DNA of 64,000 nt from Sulfurimonas sp. SAG-AH-194-L11 (GCF_029215995.1 NZ_JAEMVB010000002.1:62001-126000); one strand, 5' to 3'; shown: positions 18,694 through 29,232, counted from the stretch's first letter. A program made the numbers and translations. The notes: generated by a model not told the origin, from the letters alone.

Positions 18694-19094
18694 ATCTCAT
18701 AAAAGAAAGTCTGGTATGATTTATCTAAATCACACAGTTTGACACTAAAAACCTTACGAGTTTGTTCTTGCATATCAGCCCAAAAAGAGTCTAGGACTAC
18801 ACTTGCACCTACATTTTCACTTGGGACAAATAGTTTTCCCTCAAGTGCTTCAACTATATCTAAAACTAGTATTTCATGTGCATCACGTGCTAACTTATAG
18901 CCACCATTCACCCCTCGAATACTCACAACCAAAGAGCTTTTTTTTAGACTTGAAAGAATCTGTTCAAGATAGCCATGTGATATCTGTGTCATTGCTGCTA
19001 TCTCTTTTATCTGCATTAGTTTTGCATTTGGAGAATTATAGAGTGCATGCATAGCTGCTACACCATAGATGCCTTTGGTGGAGATACTTACCAT
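18690..19094 (-). CDS. Rrf2-family transcriptional regulator
   Basis: 134-aa DNA-binding protein. The N-terminal winged helix includes ISTKGIYGVAAMHAL, the recognition region QISHGYLEQILSSLKKSSLV and the wing SIRGVNGGYKLAR. The sensor region has a single Cys (KLCDLD), so the three clustered cysteines that hold an Fe-S cluster in IscR/NsrR are missing; sensing may resemble CymR-type members. Targets are unknown. It follows the DUF4395 gene by 1 nt and they are probably co-transcribed. Confidence 0.88.
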   Translation of the reverse strand: MVSISTKGIYGVAAMHALYNSPNAKLMQIKEIAAMTQISHGYLEQILSSLKKSSLVVSIRGVNGGYKLARDAHEILVLDIVEALEGKLFVPSENVGASVVLDSFWADMQEQTRKVFSVKLCDLDKSYQTFFYEI

Positions 19095-19095
19095 T

Positions 19096-19530
19096 TTAGT
19101 TCATAATTCTTTTATAAATATGATATATTTCACACCCTAAACAGTAGTTAAAAATAACTTCTAAAAGTATACATAAAAAAAGAACTCCAAGGAGTATGTA
19201 CATAAGTGTCATCAGCTCTAGTAAAGTCGCTGCTGTAATAAGTAGTGAAAATAATAAGCCAAAATAATTCGCTAATCTTTTAGGTGCTGCATCAACTTTT
19301 TTAGATGGAAACTTCAAAATATCTTTTGTTGCAGATGAGAGTATAAAAAGAAAACTATACTCTTTTTTTAGAAAAAGTCTTGTTGAAAAATCAAGAATTA
19401 AAAAGTAAAGAATAGGTGTTTGAAGTGTAAGAAAATATATAACAACCAATATCCCCGTATAAAATGCATTGATTCTTGCAATATTTGAATCAACAGACAC
19501 AAGAGAAATGGGACAAGACTTATTACTCAT
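19096..19530 (-). CDS. DUF4395 membrane protein
   Basis: 144-aa inner-membrane protein with about four transmembrane stretches. The N-terminal SCPISLVSVDSNIARINA and the central APKRLANYFGLLFSLL agree with the DUF4395 family, whose function is unknown and which often carries this conserved Cys-Pro. The gene lies directly upstream of the Rrf2 gene on the same strand, which suggests a small self-regulated unit. Confidence 0.8.
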   Translation of the reverse strand: MSNKSCPISLVSVDSNIARINAFYTGILVVIYFLTLQTPILYFLILDFSTRLFLKKEYSFLFILSSATKDILKFPSKKVDAAPKRLANYFGLLFSLLITAATLLELMTLMYILLGVLFLCILLEVIFNYCLGCEIYHIYKRIMN

Positions 19531-19612
19531 AACTTACCTTCATGATTAAATTTTCATAATAATAGTAAGTTAGACTTTTAAAGTCAAGTAAACATAGTGC
19601 TTTACTAAGGTA

Positions 19613-21427
19613 TTAGCTCTTTATTTTTAAGGCTAACTGCTCAGGTAGTAGTCCAAGTGACTCTTCTATAAGTGTCGTATTTCCATGTGTGATAAAACAG
19701 TCTTCATACTCAAAGCTTGTCACTTGGACATCTAAGATTTTATCTTTTGCTAAGAACTCTAAAATAGCAGAACCAACGCCTCCCATTTTAGCACTGTCAG
19801 AGAATACAAACCACTTTTTATGTTTTTTTGCCATCTCTCTAAGCATCTCTTCGTCAAGAGGTTTCACAAAACGTAGGTCTACAATACTCACCTTCTCATC
19901 TAGTAATTTTGCTGTTTCATAAGCACGTCCAACACCTTGACCGTAACCTATAAGGAGTATATCACTCTCACTTGATTGCAGTAGTTGAGACTTTGCTAAA
20001 ACAAAGGGTGTAGACTCAACTAGAGGTGTTTCTTTAAAAGAACCACGAGGATAACGCAGTGAACAAGGGTGCTCATATGTAGAAGCAAACGCCATGGCAT
20101 GATGGAAACTTTTTTCATCACGAGGTGCAAAAAGTGTTATATTTGGAATAGCTCGTAAAAAACTAATATCAAAAGCACCCTGATGTGTCTCACCATCTTC
20201 ACCAACTATTCCAGCACGGTCAAGTGCAAAAACAACTGGTAAATCCATAAGACAAGTATCGTGTATAACTTGATCAAATCCACGTTGTAAAAAAGTAGAG
20301 TAGATTGTACAAAAAGGTTTAAAACCCTCTTTTGCTAAAGCACTCATAGAAGTAACGGCATGCTGTTCTGCAATTGCTACATCCCAAAATCTATCTGGAT
20401 ACTTCTCTAACAATGCTGTAAGCCCTGTTCCCGTTGGCATGGCAGCCGTTGCACCTACAATTTTATCATTAGTCTCACAAAGTTTTAAAAGTGCTTCAGT
20501 GTAAATTTGAGTAGCACTTTTACTTGTGCTTTTTTTAGAACTTGAACCACTATCTAAGTCAAATGGACCAACACCATGCCACTTTTCCTCTTTACCCTCG
20601 GCAATAGTATAACCCTTACCTTTAAGAGTTTGAGCATGTACAATAACAGGCAAGCCCATCTTTTTTGCAGTCTCTAAAATATCGATTAGTTGCTCTATAT
20701 TATGCCCATCAACTGGACCGATATAGTTAATCCCCATCTCCTCAAACATAAGTCCCGGAGTGATAAGTTTAAGAGACTCTTCCATCCGTTTAGCAATGTA
20801 GTGTGCACCCTCTCCAAAGTTATCAACAAAACTCTCTGTTGTTTTTTTAAAACGTTGGTAAAAAGGTGAAGCCATAGCCGAGGAGAGCATTCTACTTATC
20901 GCTCCAATTGGTTTAGCAATACTCATCTCATTATCATTTAAAATAATTACCATAGGATATTTTCTATCACCGAGCTCATTCAGTGCTTCATAGACCATAC
21001 CCGCAGTCATAGAGCCATCGCCAATCATAACAACAGGTATACGACTCTCTTGCTCACCTTTAATGGCGATTGCCTTTGCAGCTCCTACACCTAAAGAGAT
21101 AGAAGTAGAACTATGCCCCGCAACAAAATAATCAGCATCATTCTCACTCGGTTTTGTATAGCCACACAGTCCATTAAACTCACGAAGCGTATCAAACTCT
21201 TCCCATCTGCCTGTTAAAAGTTTATGTGCATAGGACTGATGACTTACATCAAAAATAAAAGGGTCTTTTTTAATATCAAACACTTTATGCATTGCTACTA
21301 TAATTTCAGTAGCACCAAGTGTCGAGCTTAAATGCCCACCATTTTTACTTACAACTCTCAAAATCTCATTTCTAATATCTTGACATACGGTTTCTAATTC
21401 TTTTATATTTTTATTTTTTAAATTCAT
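19613..21427 (-). CDS. dxs: 1-deoxy-D-xylulose-5-phosphate synthase
   Basis: First enzyme of the MEP isoprenoid pathway, joining pyruvate and glyceraldehyde-3-phosphate with thiamine diphosphate. The ThDP/Mg motif GDGSMTAG...LNDNEMSI is near 135-165. The pyrimidine-domain segment AEQHAVT and the motif GEDGETHQG are present. The 604-aa length is normal. It is the last gene of the flagellar cluster, 5 nt after fliH, as in Campylobacter jejuni. The stop is at 19613 and an 82-bp spacer with no clear signal follows. Confidence 0.97.
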   Translation of the reverse strand: MNLKNKNIKELETVCQDIRNEILRVVSKNGGHLSSTLGATEIIVAMHKVFDIKKDPFIFDVSHQSYAHKLLTGRWEEFDTLREFNGLCGYTKPSENDADYFVAGHSSTSISLGVGAAKAIAIKGEQESRIPVVMIGDGSMTAGMVYEALNELGDRKYPMVIILNDNEMSIAKPIGAISRMLSSAMASPFYQRFKKTTESFVDNFGEGAHYIAKRMEESLKLITPGLMFEEMGINYIGPVDGHNIEQLIDILETAKKMGLPVIVHAQTLKGKGYTIAEGKEEKWHGVGPFDLDSGSSSKKSTSKSATQIYTEALLKLCETNDKIVGATAAMPTGTGLTALLEKYPDRFWDVAIAEQHAVTSMSALAKEGFKPFCTIYSTFLQRGFDQVIHDTCLMDLPVVFALDRAGIVGEDGETHQGAFDISFLRAIPNITLFAPRDEKSFHHAMAFASTYEHPCSLRYPRGSFKETPLVESTPFVLAKSQLLQSSESDILLIGYGQGVGRAYETAKLLDEKVSIVDLRFVKPLDEEMLREMAKKHKKWFVFSDSAKMGGVGSAILEFLAKDKILDVQVTSFEYEDCFITHGNTTLIEESLGLLPEQLALKIKS

Positions 21428-21432
21428 TAATT

Positions 21433-22209
21433 TTATTCACTTAAAGCTGCTCGCCTTACCCTCTCAAATCTTTTAGTAATTTGTGAGTCAATATTACCTG
21501 CATCACTAAGTACTATCACTCCACCTTCACTTATCGCACTGTCACTCACTACACTTATATGGTCTAATTTTCCAACATGCTCTGAAATTGCTCCATGATT
21601 ATTTGGATTTACTTTAAGTGTAATTTTCGAAGCACTTTGTAAATCTTTTAGTAACTCATCTGAGAGTACTTTTGCAATTTCATTTGCACTGACACCTATT
21701 TCTACTCTAACTACCTCTTTAGCAATATCTAAAGCTGCTGTAATTAACTCTTTCTTAATACCCTCTAATGATACTTCAAACTCATTAGCACTCTCTTCAA
21801 GCTTTTTAACTGAAGATGCAAAAAGGTCCATATTCTGAGATGCATTACGACTAAAATCTTCTTTTGCCTTAGCAATCCCAGCTTCCATACCCTCTGCAAA
21901 AGCCTCTTCTTTAGCTTTTGTGAGTGCTGCTGCATGCTCTTCTTCTTTTTGCTCTAACTTCATCTGTAACTTGATAAAATTTGATGACATCTCATCTGTT
22001 TTTTGCATCAAAGATTCAATAAGGGACTCTTTTGAACTACTGCTTAAAGCACTTGAATCCACATCCCCAATTTTTACTCGAGGAGTAAGCTCTTCACCTA
22101 AACTTGAGTGATTATCTTGTGTCTCTTTTTTACCATTAGATATCACTTTGAAGTTATACTTATTTACATTATGTTTTGCTAGGTTATTTTCGCTGATTAC
22201 TTGTGCCAT
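21433..22209 (-). CDS. fliH: Flagellar assembly protein FliH
   Basis: 258-aa cytosolic regulator of the flagellar export ATPase FliI and stator-like peripheral component. The variable N-terminus is followed by a Glu/Lys/Ala-rich coiled coil (about 80-150) and the C-terminal domain containing ALDIAKEVVRVEIG and LKVNPNNHGAISEHVG. The gene sits between fliG and dxs with 3- and 5-nt gaps. Identity relies on both context and C-terminal pattern. Confidence 0.92.
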   Translation of the reverse strand: MAQVISENNLAKHNVNKYNFKVISNGKKETQDNHSSLGEELTPRVKIGDVDSSALSSSSKESLIESLMQKTDEMSSNFIKLQMKLEQKEEEHAAALTKAKEEAFAEGMEAGIAKAKEDFSRNASQNMDLFASSVKKLEESANEFEVSLEGIKKELITAALDIAKEVVRVEIGVSANEIAKVLSDELLKDLQSASKITLKVNPNNHGAISEHVGKLDHISVVSDSAISEGGVIVLSDAGNIDSQITKRFERVRRAALSE

Positions 22210-22212
22210 CTA

Positions 22213-23241
22213 TTACTCTATCATCTCTTCTGTAGAACCCATTTGGATTACACCAGATTCTGCAAGACCATTAACTGCTTCAACAATCTTTCTTTGTGCA
22301 GTCTCAACATCTTTCATCTTAACAGCACCAAGGAACTGCATCTCTTCTTCAAAAGCATCACGAGCCCGTTCACTCATAGCAGAGAAAAACTTCTCTTTTA
22401 ACTCTTCGGGTGAAGATTTAAGTGCCAGCATAAGTTCACCCTTATCAACAGCTTTAAGAGTCTCAGTAATTGCTGCTTTATCAAGACTCACTATATCTTC
22501 AAATGTAAACATCATCTCTTTAATAAGTGATGCCAACTCTTCATCAACCTGCTCAATCGTAGCAAGTGTAGACTTAGAACTTTTAGCCCCAAGACGGTTA
22601 AATACATCAGCAACTGCACGAGGTCCACCCACTTCAACTTTATATGAGGCAAGTGATTCTAATTTGGATTCAAGTACCGCTGAGACACGTTTGATAACGG
22701 ATGGAGAGATGTCTCCAAGTCTTGCCATACGCATTGCTACTTCACTTCGAAGTTCATCTGAAAAATATTGTAATGTATCTGCAGCCTCTGTTGCATCCAT
22801 ATGTGCTAGAATTAGAGCAATAGTTTGTGGGTGCTCGTGCTGAATAAAGTCTGAAAGTTGTTGTGGTTTAATTTTAGAAAGATAAGCAAAATTTTGTGTA
22901 TCTTGCATATTTTTAGAAAGTTTTTCAAGTACTTTTTTTGCTTCTTCTGAACCAAGAGTTCTATAAAGCAGCTCTCGTGCATACTCTAAACCACCAGCAG
23001 TAAGATACTGACCAGACTGAAAAATTGCATGAAACTCTTCAAGAACTGCAGTAGCAACTCCTCTATCAATCGTTTGATTTGTCGCAATATATTTTGAAAT
23101 TTCAGTAATACTATCAACACTTAATGAAGAAAATATTCCTGCTGTTGTCTCTTCACCAAGTTGTAAAAGTAAAACTGCAATCTTTTCAGCCATACTCATC
23201 TCATCAAATACTGCACGCTGCTGTTGTGTTAAATTTGCCAC
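22213..23241 (-). CDS. fliG: Flagellar motor switch protein FliG
   Basis: 342-aa C-ring protein that receives torque from the stator. The armadillo middle region has the EHPQTIALILAHMD motif near 130-143. The C-terminal torque-helix region includes FTFEDIVSLDKAAITETLKA and several conserved charged residues (ERARDAFEEEM). It is preceded by fliF at 9 nt and followed by fliH at 3 nt. Confidence 0.97.
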   Translation of the reverse strand: MANLTQQQRAVFDEMSMAEKIAVLLLQLGEETTAGIFSSLSVDSITEISKYIATNQTIDRGVATAVLEEFHAIFQSGQYLTAGGLEYARELLYRTLGSEEAKKVLEKLSKNMQDTQNFAYLSKIKPQQLSDFIQHEHPQTIALILAHMDATEAADTLQYFSDELRSEVAMRMARLGDISPSVIKRVSAVLESKLESLASYKVEVGGPRAVADVFNRLGAKSSKSTLATIEQVDEELASLIKEMMFTFEDIVSLDKAAITETLKAVDKGELMLALKSSPEELKEKFFSAMSERARDAFEEEMQFLGAVKMKDVETAQRKIVEAVNGLAESGVIQMGSTEEMIE

Positions 23242-23250
23242 TGTTTCTCC

Positions 23251-24960
23251 TTACCCAACTCTTGGAAGATTTGAATCTGCTTCTTCACTTAAAAGTGCTT
23301 GCAGAAGTGAGGCTATATCTTCTGGTGCTTCATCAGCCATAGATCTAACCTTATCTAAGATAACTTCATATTTAAGTTCATCCTCATTGAAGTTCTCTCC
23401 AACACCTAGTTGATCTTCAACTTTTTTACGCATCTGCTGTACTTTTTCAACTAAATCTTCTTCTTCATCATCTTCAATGTCTAATACCGGAGCATTTAGG
23501 GAGTCTTCTTCTTGCGAAATTTCTAGCATTCTACCTGCAAAAGGTGAAATAACTTTTTTATACAGAATAAGTAATAATATAATAACAAAGAGATATTTAA
23601 ACAGACCAGAAAAAGGAGCCAAATATGTTTGTATAAATATTTTACTTTGTGTCACACCATCTATTGATGGTGCAGTTTTGACTCTATCAAACTGTAGGTT
23701 TTGAACTGTGATTTGATCACCACGCTCTTCGTTGATACCAATTGCACGACTTACTAAAGAGGAGAGTGCAGTAATGTCCGTCTCATTAAGTGCTACATAC
23801 TCTACATTACCTGTAGTCTCACCATTTTCATCAAGTGAGGTTTTATACTTACCATCAACAACTACTGCAGCTGTGATTCTTTTGATTCTTGCAAATTGAC
23901 TTTTTGTAGTGCTTACAGTTTTACCAACTTCATAGTTTGTTGTTCCTGAGTTCTTGACATACTCCTCAGTTTTTTGATTACTTGAGAGCCCTTGTACTGG
24001 ACCAATATTACTCACTGTTCCAGGAACACCACCTACAGCAGGAGGGGTAGATCCTGTCCTTTTTTCTTCACTTACCTGCTCACTTCTAACAACATTTTCA
24101 GGATCATATGTTTCACTCGTAGAATTTTTAATAGAAAAATCAAACTCTATTGTAACTTGTGCTACTACTTTTTCTCTTCCACCAACAAAAGGAGATATAA
24201 CTTCAAGAATTTTTCGCTGACGTTTTTTCTCTTCTTTGAGTTTATAGCGCTGTTGTACTATTGAGAGCTCTCCCATTTGAGCCATTTCATCCTCATCCCC
24301 AAGTGTATTACCATCGCTACTGACAAGCATTACATTGGCTGAAGTTAATTTAGGAACTGCTGCTGCTACGAGATTTTTTATTCCTCGTATCTGCTTTGAT
24401 GAGAGACTTCTTCCCTCACTTACCTCAACCATCACGGAAGCTGTTGGAGCTATCTGTTTTGAAACAAAAAGTGTATCTTTTGGGAGGGCTAAACTAACAC
24501 TTGCACTCTCAATTGGTTCTAATGCATTAATAGTACGAGAGAGTTCACCCTCTAAGGCACGAAGATGTTTAATCTTTTGATCAAATGAAGTAGCTCCAAA
24601 CTCCTGTTTATCAAAAAGTTCAAAACCTACACCCGAATCTTTTGGAATACCTAAAGAGGCGATATTTATTCTCTCTTTATATACAACACCTTTTGGAACT
24701 TTTATAACATTGTTTGCTTCGAGTTTATAGGGTACATTATCTTTTTCAAGTTGTGCTACAACTTTAGCAGCATCACTTGAACTCAAAGAATCAAAAAGAA
24801 CTTCATATGAACTTTTTGTATTTTTTGTAGAGGTAAACACAACTAAAAAAATTAAAAAGCTAACAATACCTACAATAGCAGCCGCTATAATAATTTTTTG
24901 CTGCGAAGTTAACTTATCGTAAAGAACAACCAGTTGTGAAAAAAGTACCTTAAAGTCCAT
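23251..24960 (-). CDS. fliF: Flagellar MS-ring protein FliF
   Basis: 569-aa inner-membrane ring protein. Two transmembrane helices flank the periplasmic part: about 24-46 and about 444-466. The segments GVVYKERINIASLGIPKD and ALEGELSRTINALEPIESA are typical of the ring-building domains. The acidic C-terminus, rich in Glu and Asp, is the FliG-binding tail. It lies 18 nt upstream-to-downstream of hisC. Confidence 0.97.
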   Translation of the reverse strand: MDFKVLFSQLVVLYDKLTSQQKIIIAAAIVGIVSFLIFLVVFTSTKNTKSSYEVLFDSLSSSDAAKVVAQLEKDNVPYKLEANNVIKVPKGVVYKERINIASLGIPKDSGVGFELFDKQEFGATSFDQKIKHLRALEGELSRTINALEPIESASVSLALPKDTLFVSKQIAPTASVMVEVSEGRSLSSKQIRGIKNLVAAAVPKLTSANVMLVSSDGNTLGDEDEMAQMGELSIVQQRYKLKEEKKRQRKILEVISPFVGGREKVVAQVTIEFDFSIKNSTSETYDPENVVRSEQVSEEKRTGSTPPAVGGVPGTVSNIGPVQGLSSNQKTEEYVKNSGTTNYEVGKTVSTTKSQFARIKRITAAVVVDGKYKTSLDENGETTGNVEYVALNETDITALSSLVSRAIGINEERGDQITVQNLQFDRVKTAPSIDGVTQSKIFIQTYLAPFSGLFKYLFVIILLLILYKKVISPFAGRMLEISQEEDSLNAPVLDIEDDEEEDLVEKVQQMRKKVEDQLGVGENFNEDELKYEVILDKVRSMADEAPEDIASLLQALLSEEADSNLPRVG

Positions 24961-24978
24961 TAATTTCCCGTTTAATTT

Positions 24979-26073
24979 TTATAGTAACTCTGCCGTCAAC
25001 TCAAAGAAACGACTGTTTTGTTCTGGTGTTCCTACCGTTACACGTAATGCATTCATCCCATAACCACTAAGATCTCTCACTATCATTCCCTGACGGAGTA
25101 ATGCATCAGAAATTTGTGTAGAATTATGGTTTTTATTTAGACATAAAGTAACAAAATTTGTATAACTCTCTATTATATCTATTTTTTGCTTAGTTGCAAA
25201 CTCTTCATAGCGTTTCATCTCACTAAAACATAAACTTATACACTCGTTTACAAATTCTTGCTCAAGAACAGCTACAGATGCTGCTTCAAGAGAGAGTGTT
25301 GTAATGTTAAAAGGGGGACGAAGTTTATATAACTCTTTTATAATTTTAGGACTACTTATCCCATATCCTACTCGCATACCGCCAAGACCATATGCCTTAG
25401 AAAATGTTCCTAAATAGATTACATTATTAAACTCTTTTATAAGATCTTTTGGTGAAACAGCTTTCTTTTCATCTTTAAATGCAGCATACTCCATATAAGC
25501 ACCATCGACAACAACTAAAGTATCCTCATCAATTTTTGATATAAAATCCATCATAGCTTTTGCATCTATTGCATCACCTGTTGGATTGTTTGGAGTACAG
25601 AGAAATATTACATCAGGTTTTTCACTTTTATAGAGCTCATAAAACTCATTTAAATCATGCTCTTGTGAACTTGTTCGGACTATCTCAGCACCTATATGTT
25701 TCGCATAAATTTCATACATAGCAAAAGTTACAGAGTTGATAAGAATTTTTGAAGAAGCACTTGCTTTGGCATGCATAATAAACTCTATAACCTGATCACT
25801 ACCACTACCGATAATCAAATTTTCTTCTGCAATGTCAAAACGATTTGTGAGTGCTAATTTTAGTTTCATCATACTATCATCAGGATAAAGTGCCATATTC
25901 GCAACTATTTTACTAACAGCTTCTTGAACCTTAGGAGCACAACCATAAGGATTTTCATTTGAAGCAAGTTTTACTATATCTTTTGCTGCTATACCAAACT
26001 CACGAACGACTAACTCAATCGGTTTTCCAGCCTCATAGGTTTTGATATTTTCTAATTTTTTATTAAATTTCAT
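24979..26073 (-). CDS. hisC: Histidinol-phosphate aminotransferase
   Basis: PLP enzyme of histidine synthesis, 364 aa from the ATG at 26073, which lies 2 nt after the pheA stop; an in-frame upstream start at 26109 would overlap pheA and looks unlikely. Features: [10 protein letters not shown] near 50, [11 protein letters not shown], and the PLP lysine in [17 protein letters not shown]. Its place between pheA and fliF matches Campylobacter jejuni. HisC in this group may also act on aromatic keto acids, which would fit the pheA neighbour. Confidence 0.95.
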   Translation of the reverse strand: MKFNKKLENIKTYEAGKPIELVVREFGIAAKDIVKLASNENPYGCAPKVQEAVSKIVANMALYPDDSMMKLKLALTNRFDIAEENLIIGSGSDQVIEFIMHAKASASSKILINSVTFAMYEIYAKHIGAEIVRTSSQEHDLNEFYELYKSEKPDVIFLCTPNNPTGDAIDAKAMMDFISKIDEDTLVVVDGAYMEYAAFKDEKKAVSPKDLIKEFNNVIYLGTFSKAYGLGGMRVGYGISSPKIIKELYKLRPPFNITTLSLEAASVAVLEQEFVNECISLCFSEMKRYEEFATKQKIDIIESYTNFVTLCLNKNHNSTQISDALLRQGMIVRDLSGYGMNALRVTVGTPEQNSRFFELTAELL

Positions 26074-26075
26074 AT

Positions 26076-27179
26076 TTAACTTTCGCCCTTTACATAAGAT
26101 CCCAACCAAGTAACCTCGTTTGTATGTTTTTTAAGTACATTTTGAATCTTTTCTTCATCTATATGACCATAAAAATCTATATAGAACCAGTAATCGAAAC
26201 CACCATCTTTATCTTTTGATGGACGTGATTCAATCTTACTGAGGTTTACATTCTCAGCATCAAAATCTTGCAAAAATCCAACAAGAGCACCTGCTTCTAG
26301 TGCATCAGTTAAGCGAACAAGTATAGAAGTCTTATCATCTCCACTTATTGCATTTTTAAAATCGCTCAGTATTACAAAACGGGTTGCATTATCTACCTCA
26401 TCTTCAATGTTTTCAAACATAATAGGCACACCATAAAGTTTTGCCGCTATATGAGAACAAATTGCAGCAGCGTTTTCATCTTTAGCTGCAAGTATTGCAG
26501 CTTTTGCTGTTGACTCTACAGGAATTTGTTCAACATTTTCAAAGCCATGTTCACTTAAAAACTCTCGTGTTTGACCAAAACCTTTATCTTTTGAGTATAT
26601 TTTTGTGATATCTTCTATCTTTCTTGCCTTCGTTGCAAATGCAACATGAATGGGCATATAGAGCTCAGCTACAATTTTTACTGATGATTTAGATAAGAGG
26701 TCTAATGTCTCTCCCACTATTCCATCGCGTGAGTTCTCAATTGGCACAACACCAAATTTCGCTCTCTTTGCTTCGAGTGACTTAAATACTGCCTCAATAG
26801 AGTTAAGAGAGAGATAATCACTCATCCCTCCAAAACGACTCTCTGCTGCTTGATGGGTAAAACTACCCTCTGGACCGAGAAAAGCGATACGTTCAGGAAG
26901 TTCAAGATTACGTGAGACTGCAAATATTTCTAAAAATATCGCCTCGATAGCCTTGTCGTTTAAAAGACCTTTTTGAGACTCGCTAATAGCTGTAAGTCGA
27001 GATATAATAGCCTTTTCACGCTCAGGTCTATAAATAGCTCCACCTGTATCGCTTTTAATCTCACCTACTCTTTGGACTACTTTCATTCGCTTATTTAAAA
27101 GTGCTAATATTTGCGTATCTATTGTATCTATCGCATCCCTACAATCTTCTAAAGTCTGCCATTCACTTTTGTCTTTCAT
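26076..27179 (-). CDS. pheA: Bifunctional chorismate mutase / prephenate dehydratase
   Basis: P-protein of phenylalanine synthesis (367 aa). The chorismate mutase domain is at 1-90 ([22 protein letters not shown] region with conserved Arg/Lys). The dehydratase domain opens with [15 protein letters not shown] near 99 and contains the catalytic Thr region ATRFVILS. The C-terminal ACT domain carries [11 protein letters not shown], the phenylalanine feedback site. It overlaps the HAD gene by 4 nt. Confidence 0.97.
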   Translation of the reverse strand: MKDKSEWQTLEDCRDAIDTIDTQILALLNKRMKVVQRVGEIKSDTGGAIYRPEREKAIISRLTAISESQKGLLNDKAIEAIFLEIFAVSRNLELPERIAFLGPEGSFTHQAAESRFGGMSDYLSLNSIEAVFKSLEAKRAKFGVVPIENSRDGIVGETLDLLSKSSVKIVAELYMPIHVAFATKARKIEDITKIYSKDKGFGQTREFLSEHGFENVEQIPVESTAKAAILAAKDENAAAICSHIAAKLYGVPIMFENIEDEVDNATRFVILSDFKNAISGDDKTSILVRLTDALEAGALVGFLQDFDAENVNLSKIESRPSKDKDGGFDYWFYIDFYGHIDEEKIQNVLKKHTNEVTWLGSYVKGES

Positions 27180-27952
27180 ATCTTCTCCATTATCTCTTGC
27201 ATATTTTTATATACTAAGTCTGGTCTTAATTTTTCATCTAAAAATGGTACTATCTCTTGTGCAGATTTATACTTACCACTTGTTACAAAGATTGTCCTCA
27301 TTCCAAGCTCTTTAGCCCCACCAAGATCACCCTTAACATCATCACTAATCATAGTAATCGTATCAAACTTTGCACTTTTATCTTGCTTTTGCAACTCTTG
27401 TAAGGCTTGCATATAAAATGCACTGCTCGGCTTTCCAACTACCTTATATGAGACACTTGTAGCGAACTCTAGCAATTTAAGAATCGCACCCACACCAGGA
27501 TAGCGTTTAGAATTTTTTGCATATATAGATGTCTCATGCATACCAACGAGAGAGGCTCCAGCTAATAAAAAGTCTATCATCTGAGCATACTCATCTGCAC
27601 TAAAGTCCTCTTTAATAGCAATAAGAACTGTTTTTGGTTTTACATAGTCAAACGAATAAGCCATCGACTCTAAAGTCTTTAAAAATTCAGCTGCGCCGTA
27701 AGCTGCAACAGAGCTTTTATCTACTCTTGTTTCTAAAAGCATTAAAGGGTCGAGGTACTTATCAAAACTAATTTCAAAACCTATAGAGAGAAGATACTCA
27801 TAAAAATCATGAGACTTTTTTTTGGTGTTATTTGTTACTATCATATAAGGAATATTTTTTCTATTAAGCTCTGATATAAACTCTATGCTACCCTCAATTG
27901 GGGATTTATCCGCATCACTTATCAAAGTACCTTGAACATCTATGAAGTACAA
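27176..27952 (-). CDS. HAD-superfamily (NagD-like) hydrolase with atypical motif I
   Basis: 258-aa class IIA HAD protein. Motif I reads FIDVQGTL near 3-10: the nucleophile Asp is present but the usual second Asp (DxDGT) is Gln. Motif II is VTNNT near 40, the cap is in the middle, and motif IV is ISDDVKGDLGGAKELG. Family members are sugar- or nucleotide-phosphatases; the substrate here is unknown and the Gln suggests changed or weak catalysis. The equivalent gene lies between lysA and pheA in Campylobacter jejuni. Confidence 0.85.
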   Translation of the reverse strand: MYFIDVQGTLISDADKSPIEGSIEFISELNRKNIPYMIVTNNTKKKSHDFYEYLLSIGFEISFDKYLDPLMLLETRVDKSSVAAYGAAEFLKTLESMAYSFDYVKPKTVLIAIKEDFSADEYAQMIDFLLAGASLVGMHETSIYAKNSKRYPGVGAILKLLEFATSVSYKVVGKPSSAFYMQALQELQKQDKSAKFDTITMISDDVKGDLGGAKELGMRTIFVTSGKYKSAQEIVPFLDEKLRPDLVYKNMQEIMEKI

Positions 27953-27965
27953 ACTTACATCTCCT

Positions 27966-29177
27966 CTATTTTTCTAAAAATTCTGTCTCTAACGCAATCA
28001 AATCTTCAAAAGTTTCACGTCTACGGATAAGTCTACTCTTACCATCTTCAAGTGCAACCTCTGCACTACGTCCACGAGTGTTGTAGTTACTACCCATGCC
28101 AAAACCATATGCACCCGCACTATTTACTATAACTAAGTCATTATGTTCTAGTGGAGGAAGTGGGTAATCTTTTGCAAAAAAGTCTCCACTCTCACATACC
28201 GGTCCAACAATATCTACAGGACGAGCATCTTCTTTAGAGTCTGTGATAACATCTATTTTATGATATGCACTATATAGAGCTGGACGAAGTAAATCATTCA
28301 TAGCCCCATCAATAACAACAAATTTTTTCGCACCATTTTGCTTCTCATAGAGTACTTTACTTACAAAGTAACCTGCATTTGCAGTTAAAAAACGTCCAGG
28401 TTCACAAAGAATAGTAAGGTCTAGGGCATTTAAGCATCCTAAAATAGCTTGTGCATAATCATAAGGTTTTATTGTAACTTCATCATCATATCTTATTCCT
28501 AATCCACCACCAATATCAAAAAACTTCAGTTCTATATTTATAGTAGAGAGTGAACGTACTAAGTCAGCAACTATCTCAGCAGACTCACGAATAGGGTCAA
28601 GCTCTGTAAGCTGAGAACCGATATGAAAATGGATACCTACAGGGTCAAGTGAGTCTGAGTTATTTGCTTTAATGTACATACGTTTTGCAGAACTTAAATC
28701 AACTCCAAACTTGTTATCATGCAGACCAGTTGAGATATATGGATGTGTTTTAGGATCTATATTTGGATTTACTCTGATACTTATTCGAGAAACTTTGTTT
28801 AACTCTTTTGCTATAAGTTCAACACGACCAAGTTCAGCTTCACTCTCAACATTGATGTAGAGGATATCTTTCTCTATAGCTTCACGAATCTCATCATCAG
28901 TTTTACCTACACCTGAGAAGATAATTTTATAAGCAGGGATTCCTGCCATAAATGCACGTCTTACCTCACCAATAGAGACACAATCAGCTCCACTACCCAT
29001 TTTCGCAAAATGTTTTACAACACTGAGGTTTGAGTTCGCTTTTACTGCATATGCTAAGATAGATTTTCTACCTTTAAATGCAGCTTTTAGTTCATTGTAC
29101 TGATCTTTCATATAATCAAAGTCATATATGTATAGGGGGGTTTTGTACTCTTGTGTTATCGCTTTAAAATCAATCAT
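27966..29177 (-). CDS. lysA: Diaminopimelate decarboxylase
   Basis: PLP enzyme that converts meso-diaminopimelate to lysine (403 aa). Features: PLP lysine Lys46 in YAVKANSN, HFHIGSQ (as IHFHIGSQ), the glycine loop FDIGGGLGI, EPGRFL and the active-site Cys in GPVCESGDFF. ATG start. It lies in the middle of the rplY-dxs array. Confidence 0.97.
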   Translation of the reverse strand: MIDFKAITQEYKTPLYIYDFDYMKDQYNELKAAFKGRKSILAYAVKANSNLSVVKHFAKMGSGADCVSIGEVRRAFMAGIPAYKIIFSGVGKTDDEIREAIEKDILYINVESEAELGRVELIAKELNKVSRISIRVNPNIDPKTHPYISTGLHDNKFGVDLSSAKRMYIKANNSDSLDPVGIHFHIGSQLTELDPIRESAEIVADLVRSLSTINIELKFFDIGGGLGIRYDDEVTIKPYDYAQAILGCLNALDLTILCEPGRFLTANAGYFVSKVLYEKQNGAKKFVVIDGAMNDLLRPALYSAYHKIDVITDSKEDARPVDIVGPVCESGDFFAKDYPLPPLEHNDLVIVNSAGAYGFGMGSNYNTRGRSAEVALEDGKSRLIRRRETFEDLIALETEFLEK

Positions 29178-29232
29178 AAAAATTCCAAATTCTTTTTTAA
29201 ATGATTCTATCTAAAATGTGCTTATAGGGGCG

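Noticed and set aside
22148-22843. 231-aa open frame opposite fliG/fliH
   Set aside because: Antisense to two essential flagellar genes, Ser/Ile-rich shadow translation without motifs.
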